From assembly GCF_002250655.1 (NCBI RefSeq), contig NZ_NOZR01000025.1:32102-96101 (forward strand): a DNA stretch of 64,000 nt. Reading direction: 5' to 3'. Position 1 is the first letter of the stretch. Each line of letters begins with the position of its first letter. This stretch comes from Mycolicibacterium sphagni (GTDB lineage: Bacteria > Actinomycetota > Actinomycetes > Mycobacteriales > Mycobacteriaceae). The notes under the pieces are model-generated. The model made no database searches and was not told the origin of the DNA. It saw only the letters and a program-made list of their open reading frames with translations. The position numbers and the translations under genes were made by a program. Shown piece by piece: positions 60,500-64,000 of the stretch.

Positions 60500-62104
60500 A
60501 TGCCGCCTAACGTCTACGAGTTCGGTGTGGAGCAGACGACTGTGGCCAACATTGTCTTGATCAATCCTCGGTTCGAGGTGTCCTACTGGGGCCTGGAGCA
60601 CGCTCTTCCGTTGCTGGGCAAGAAGTGCAACGTTCCGACCGCTTGCCTGCCGCTGCTGGCCGCGCTGACACCCAGCGACCATCAGGTGACGCTCATCGAC
60701 GAGAACGTCGAGGATATCGACTTCGACCGGGTGGCGCAGGCCGACATCGTCGGGCTGACCGGCATGATCGTTCAGCGCCAGCGCATGCTCGAGATCCTCA
60801 ATGAACTCAAAGCGCGCGGCGTCTTCGTCGTTGTCGGCGGTCCCTGGGTCAGCGTGCAGGAGGACTACTTCGACGGCCTCGCCGACGCGATCTTCATCGG
60901 TGAAGCCGAGACCACCTGGCCGCAGTTCCTCGACGAGTGGGCGCAGGGCCGACATCAATACCGCTACGAGCAAGCCGACCGCACTGATATGACGCAGGTT
61001 CCCGTACCCCGGTACGACCTGCTGAAGACCAAGAACTACGTGTTCGGCAGTGTTCAGTTCAGCCGCGGCTGCCCGTTCCAATGCGAATTCTGCGACATCA
61101 TTGTCACGTTCGGCCGCAAGCCTAGGCTCAAGACCAGTGCGCAGGTGATCGCCGAACTCGAGGCAATGCGCAAAGAAAACCTGTTCATCGCGTTCATCGT
61201 CGACGACAACCTGATCGGCAACAAAGCCGCCGTCAAGGTGCTGCTGCAAGACGTGGCCGCCTGGCAAGCACGAGATGGATACCCCTTCCAGTTCTTCACC
61301 GAGGCATCGCTGAACCTCGCCGAAGACGACGAGCTGATGGAGTTGATGGTCGCCGCCAATATCACCGTGGTCTTCATCGGCATCGAGAGCCCGAACGAAG
61401 ACTCTCTGAAAGAGGCGAAGAAGTACCAGAACGTGAAAAAGGGCGACACGATTGTCGATCGCGTTCGCAAGGTCCAGGACTCCGGGCTGGAAGTGTGGTG
61501 CGGCATGATCGTCGGTTTCGACAACGACGACCCCCGGATCTTCAAGCAGCAAGCCGAATTCATCGACCAGACCGACATCATGCACGCGATGGTCGGCATG
61601 CTCGCGGCCATTCCCAAGACGCCCTTGCACGCGCGCCTGAAGAACGAAGGCCGCCTCGACCTGAATGACGACGAACGGACCTTCGGCACCAACGTGATTC
61701 CGTTCAACATGAGTCGCGAAGAGTTGCGAGACGGCTACATCGGCCTGATGCGCGACCTGTACGACCCGGATTCCTACTTCGACCGACTCGAAAGCCTCTA
61801 TCTCACACGCAAATTCGACTTCGGCCGGGCCCGCAACGCCTATCTGCGCGACCACCCGTGGCGCCGGCGCAAGATGCAGTTACTCGACGGCGGGCGTGCG
61901 CTGGGCCTATTCCTGCTGCTGATGAAGAACGTTCCCGATCCGCAGTTGCGCAAGATCTATCGGCGGCGAATGCTCACGATCCTGCGCAACCGGCCCGCCC
62001 CGGGCGTCCTGTTGGTCTGCGTGGTCAAGTGCGCAACGCACTACCACCACTACACGATGTCGCGGGAGATGTCCGAGCGCCGGACGCTGGTCAATACGTT
62101 CTAG
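60500..62104 (+). CDS. B12-binding-type radical SAM enzyme with DUF4070
   Basis: A 534-residue protein. The first 150 residues form a cobalamin-binding-like Rossmann domain (DHQVTLIDENVEDI, DIVGLTGMIVQRQRM, VVVGGPWVS). The radical SAM core has CPFQCEFC (Cys 191, 195, 198) binding the [4Fe-4S] cluster, with FIGIESPN for the SAM contact. A DUF4070-like C-terminus includes AIPKTPLHARLKNEGR. Such enzymes methylate or rearrange unactivated carbons, often in lipid or natural-product pathways. ATG at 60500 is used; GTG at 60527 or 60542 is possible. The substrate is unknown. Confidence 0.85.
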   Translation: MPPNVYEFGVEQTTVANIVLINPRFEVSYWGLEHALPLLGKKCNVPTACLPLLAALTPSDHQVTLIDENVEDIDFDRVAQADIVGLTGMIVQRQRMLEILNELKARGVFVVVGGPWVSVQEDYFDGLADAIFIGEAETTWPQFLDEWAQGRHQYRYEQADRTDMTQVPVPRYDLLKTKNYVFGSVQFSRGCPFQCEFCDIIVTFGRKPRLKTSAQVIAELEAMRKENLFIAFIVDDNLIGNKAAVKVLLQDVAAWQARDGYPFQFFTEASLNLAEDDELMELMVAANITVVFIGIESPNEDSLKEAKKYQNVKKGDTIVDRVRKVQDSGLEVWCGMIVGFDNDDPRIFKQQAEFIDQTDIMHAMVGMLAAIPKTPLHARLKNEGRLDLNDDERTFGTNVIPFNMSREELRDGYIGLMRDLYDPDSYFDRLESLYLTRKFDFGRARNAYLRDHPWRRRKMQLLDGGRALGLFLLLMKNVPDPQLRKIYRRRMLTILRNRPAPGVLLVCVVKCATHYHHYTMSREMSERRTLVNTF

Positions 62105-62937
62105 TTCTTCTCGCCATTGCCATTGCCGTCGCCGGTGACCTTGTCCAGGAAGTCCACTGCGAGCACCCGAACCGGGACGTTGGTCTGTTGGCTTTGGATG
62201 CGGAGCACGTCGAACGCCTCGTCGGCGTCGATGCCGCGCATGGCCATCAGCACGCCTTTAGCCTGCTCGATCGGCGCCCGAGTCTGCAACACCCGCTGAA
62301 TCGACTCGGCGGTGTCCTGGGCGGACTTGAAGCGCGCGAAGTCGCCGATCGCCCGGGACACGGCTGTGGTCAAGAGGTCGAGTATCTCGGCGTCGAGACT
62401 GTCGAACGCGTGAAACGACCGCCCGTAAAGATTGAACGACCCGAGCGTCTGGTCGGCGGTGAACAGCGGCGCCGCCAGGAAGCTGTTGACGCCTTCCTCG
62501 CGGGCGCGGGCAACGAAGCTCGGCCAGCGGGCCATGGCTTTCTCGGAATCCAGCAGCACGATGGTGCGAGTGCGTGCGGCGTGCAGGCAGGGGCCGTCGC
62601 CGACCTCGTACTGCTCGCTGTCGATGCGCAGGGTGCGCTCGTCGGTGTGCACGGCGGTATAGGTCAGGCCTCCCAGGTCGATGGTGATGCCGGTGTAGTC
62701 GGCGCCGTCGATGGCTTCGTGGGCGATCCCGGCCACACGCTGCAGCAACGTCAGCAAATCATTCTCGTCCTCGATGCTGCGGCCCGCCTCGACCAGCATT
62801 CGTCCCAGCGCTGCCGGCGAGATGGTCTTGCGGATGGCGGCATCGACGACGATCTCGGCGGCCTGCTCGGTGTCGGTTCCGTTCAGCACCTCGGTCGGGA
62901 TGGAGTCGTCGACGCGCGAGTCGCTGGTGTCGTCCAT
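62101..62937 (-). CDS. GAF-ANTAR domain protein
   Basis: A 278-residue protein. A central GAF sensory domain (about residues 55-205, with YTGITIDLGGLTYTAVHTDE and DGPCLHAARTRTIVLLD) precedes a C-terminal ANTAR domain (LQTRAPIEQAKGVLMAMRGIDADEAFDVLRIQSQQTN, about 225-265). ANTAR domains bind paired hexaloop RNA hairpins and prevent transcription termination. The GAF domain is likely the sensor. Its stop codon and that of the convergent radical SAM gene share the palindrome CTAG. Confidence 0.9.
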   Translation of the reverse strand: MDDTSDSRVDDSIPTEVLNGTDTEQAAEIVVDAAIRKTISPAALGRMLVEAGRSIEDENDLLTLLQRVAGIAHEAIDGADYTGITIDLGGLTYTAVHTDERTLRIDSEQYEVGDGPCLHAARTRTIVLLDSEKAMARWPSFVARAREEGVNSFLAAPLFTADQTLGSFNLYGRSFHAFDSLDAEILDLLTTAVSRAIGDFARFKSAQDTAESIQRVLQTRAPIEQAKGVLMAMRGIDADEAFDVLRIQSQQTNVPVRVLAVDFLDKVTGDGNGNGEKN

Positions 62938-62964
62938 ACCGCTGAGTGTCCCACTAAAGCGGCG

Positions 62965-64000
62965 TTAGGGGAGCACAGTGTGCATGAGCATCACGTTGTA
63001 GGCCGACCACAGCGAGAGGTTGTAGTACAACTCTCGGCCTGTCGACCACGGATGCAGGAACGGTGCGTAGATTCCGCCTGGGACCTGCATCGACGACACC
63101 AGCATCTGCTCGGGCCCCCACGGACCTTGCGGCGCCGGCGCTGTCCGCATCACCACGTCGTTGTTGCCGTTGCAGTACAGCACGAGGTACTGCTTGAGAT
63201 AGGTGTTGAACTGGGCGGACATCTCGCCGACCGGGCCCGGGATGACCGGCGTCGCTGCTGACGGATTGTTGGGGACCCAGGAGTTGCTGTCGGCGTTCCA
63301 GTACTCGTATTTGGTCAGGTCCGGGATGAGTGCGGGGGATACCCGTGACACATAGGCTGCTCCGCCGCGTCCGTTGGGGGTGCCGAAGGAGTAGATGTAG
63401 GGATCGCCCGGCCCGGGCTTGAGGAAGGCACCCATCTGGAATTTCTCGTTGCCGTTGGCCGGCTGGCGGACGGTGCCGGGGTAGACGCCCCACGTCTCGC
63501 CGTTGTCGGTGGACGTCGCGATCGCCGAGTAGTTCGTGGTCCACGCACCGTTGTTGTCCCAGCTCTTGATCGACATGAAATTCATGAACTGGTTTGGCCC
63601 GACGGCCACGCCGGACGTGGGGATGATGCCCGTCTCTTCCGGCGCGGCGTTGATGCTGTTGACGACCTGCTTGGCGATACCGGCCCGCCAGACCGGGGAG
63701 CCGGAGTACTTATTGCCGACGGCACCGTCGGACACCGCGATCGTGTTTGACAGCGCGCCGTCCGAGCTGCGCATCAGGGTGTTGTAGCGCCACTGCTTGC
63801 CCGGGATCTGGCAGAAGCCGTTCGTGTCGCCGAAGGCCATGAGGACCTGTCGGTGACTGGGATCGCCGTTGTCCCACATGATTCCGAGGTCGGTGCCGGT
63901 GATGGCGAATTTCTGAACGGTCTGGTTGGGGCTGTCCGGCCCAGTCACCCAGCCGACGACCGTGGTGCCCGGCGGGGCGGTGGACGGCGCGGGTTGGGCG
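62965..64000 (-). CDS. DUF4185 secreted protein, N-terminus cut off by window edge
   Basis: About 345 C-terminal residues are visible; the frame continues beyond 64000 (the visible part starts AQPAPSTAPPGTTVVGWVTG). The beta-propeller-like DUF4185 domain shows LMAFGDTNGFCQIPGKQWRYN, GVAVGPNQFMNFMSIKSWDN, and repeated Trp/Gly motifs through LHPWSTGRELYYNLSLWSAYNVML. A Pro/Ala-rich linker before the domain suggests an exported, wall-associated protein. Related proteins in mycobacteria are thought to be sugar-active. No catalytic residues can be assigned. Confidence 0.82.
   Translation of the reverse strand, partial: AQPAPSTAPPGTTVVGWVTGPDSPNQTVQKFAITGTDLGIMWDNGDPSHRQVLMAFGDTNGFCQIPGKQWRYNTLMRSSDGALSNTIAVSDGAVGNKYSGSPVWRAGIAKQVVNSINAAPEETGIIPTSGVAVGPNQFMNFMSIKSWDNNGAWTTNYSAIATSTDNGETWGVYPGTVRQPANGNEKFQMGAFLKPGPGDPYIYSFGTPNGRGGAAYVSRVSPALIPDLTKYEYWNADSNSWVPNNPSAATPVIPGPVGEMSAQFNTYLKQYLVLYCNGNNDVVMRTAPAPQGPWGPEQMLVSSMQVPGGIYAPFLHPWSTGRELYYNLSLWSAYNVMLMHTVLP

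Overview
The window comes from a high-GC mycobacterium, most likely a Mycolicibacterium-type environmental species. The evidence is an antigen 85 mycolyltransferase, a cyclopropane mycolic acid synthase, FprA, FtsE/FtsX-SmpB, a tmRNA whose tag reads ADSNQRDYALAA, and gene order resembling the M. tuberculosis Rv3100c-Rv3106 and Rv3137-Rv3158 neighbourhoods. No intergenic stretch exceeds about 260 bases.

Layout. 1-5344: lipid and CoA accessory genes (a partial CrtC-like protein, an APH-like phosphotransferase divergent from a TetR, two SDRs, an enoyl-CoA hydratase). 5344-20485: the complete 14-gene nuoA-N complex I operon on the minus strand, joined by very short gaps or 1-10 base overlaps, followed by the co-translated hydratase and preceded by a receiver-only, atypical response regulator. 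21246-25413: an operon of TetR, FadE, phosphotransferase, DUF6285, NTF2-like and YceI genes. The middle three look like the LvaC-LvaA-LvaB set for gamma-hydroxyacyl-CoA breakdown. 25649-26900: PcaA-like synthase and an S4 RNA-binding protein. 26920-31355: an operon of homogentisate-dioxygenase-like, alpha/beta hydrolase, class III CoA-transferase and HMG-CoA-lyase-like genes. Its promoter carries nearly the same 24-bp inverted repeat as the promoter of the TetR at 24754-25413, so the two catabolic operons are probably one regulon.

31546-38390: antigen 85 with a strong terminator, an AcuI/YhdH-type reductase, a PaiB-like protein, a MarR regulator that appears to start at ATT, an aldo/keto reductase, and fadE23-fadE24 behind a perfect palindrome. 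38544-39682: hisN and a small membrane protein. 39679-41221: a small accessory island with two divergent HTH genes and an overlapping three-gene mini-operon, including a 51-residue CxxC protein that a simple ORF scan misses. 41289-43145: TetR and MFS exporter flanking a perfect 30-bp palindrome.

43149-50238: fprA, then prfB, an MscS-like channel, a Thr/Pro-rich membrane protein, ftsE, ftsX, smpB and an EamA transporter. 50246-53104: sulfotransferase, DUF1214 and TetR. 53279-53645: tmRNA with a strong terminator. Its last 15 bases recur at 55580-55594 beyond a sulfatase gene, suggesting an old integration scar. 55646-58124: an MBL, CMD, VOC and TetR operon with nested palindromes upstream. 58219-64000: a small unknown protein, a secreted cutinase with a repetitive tail, small membrane proteins, a B12-type radical SAM enzyme, a GAF-ANTAR regulator and a partial DUF4185 secreted protein.

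All functions are read from sequence motifs and remembered families. No database search was run.
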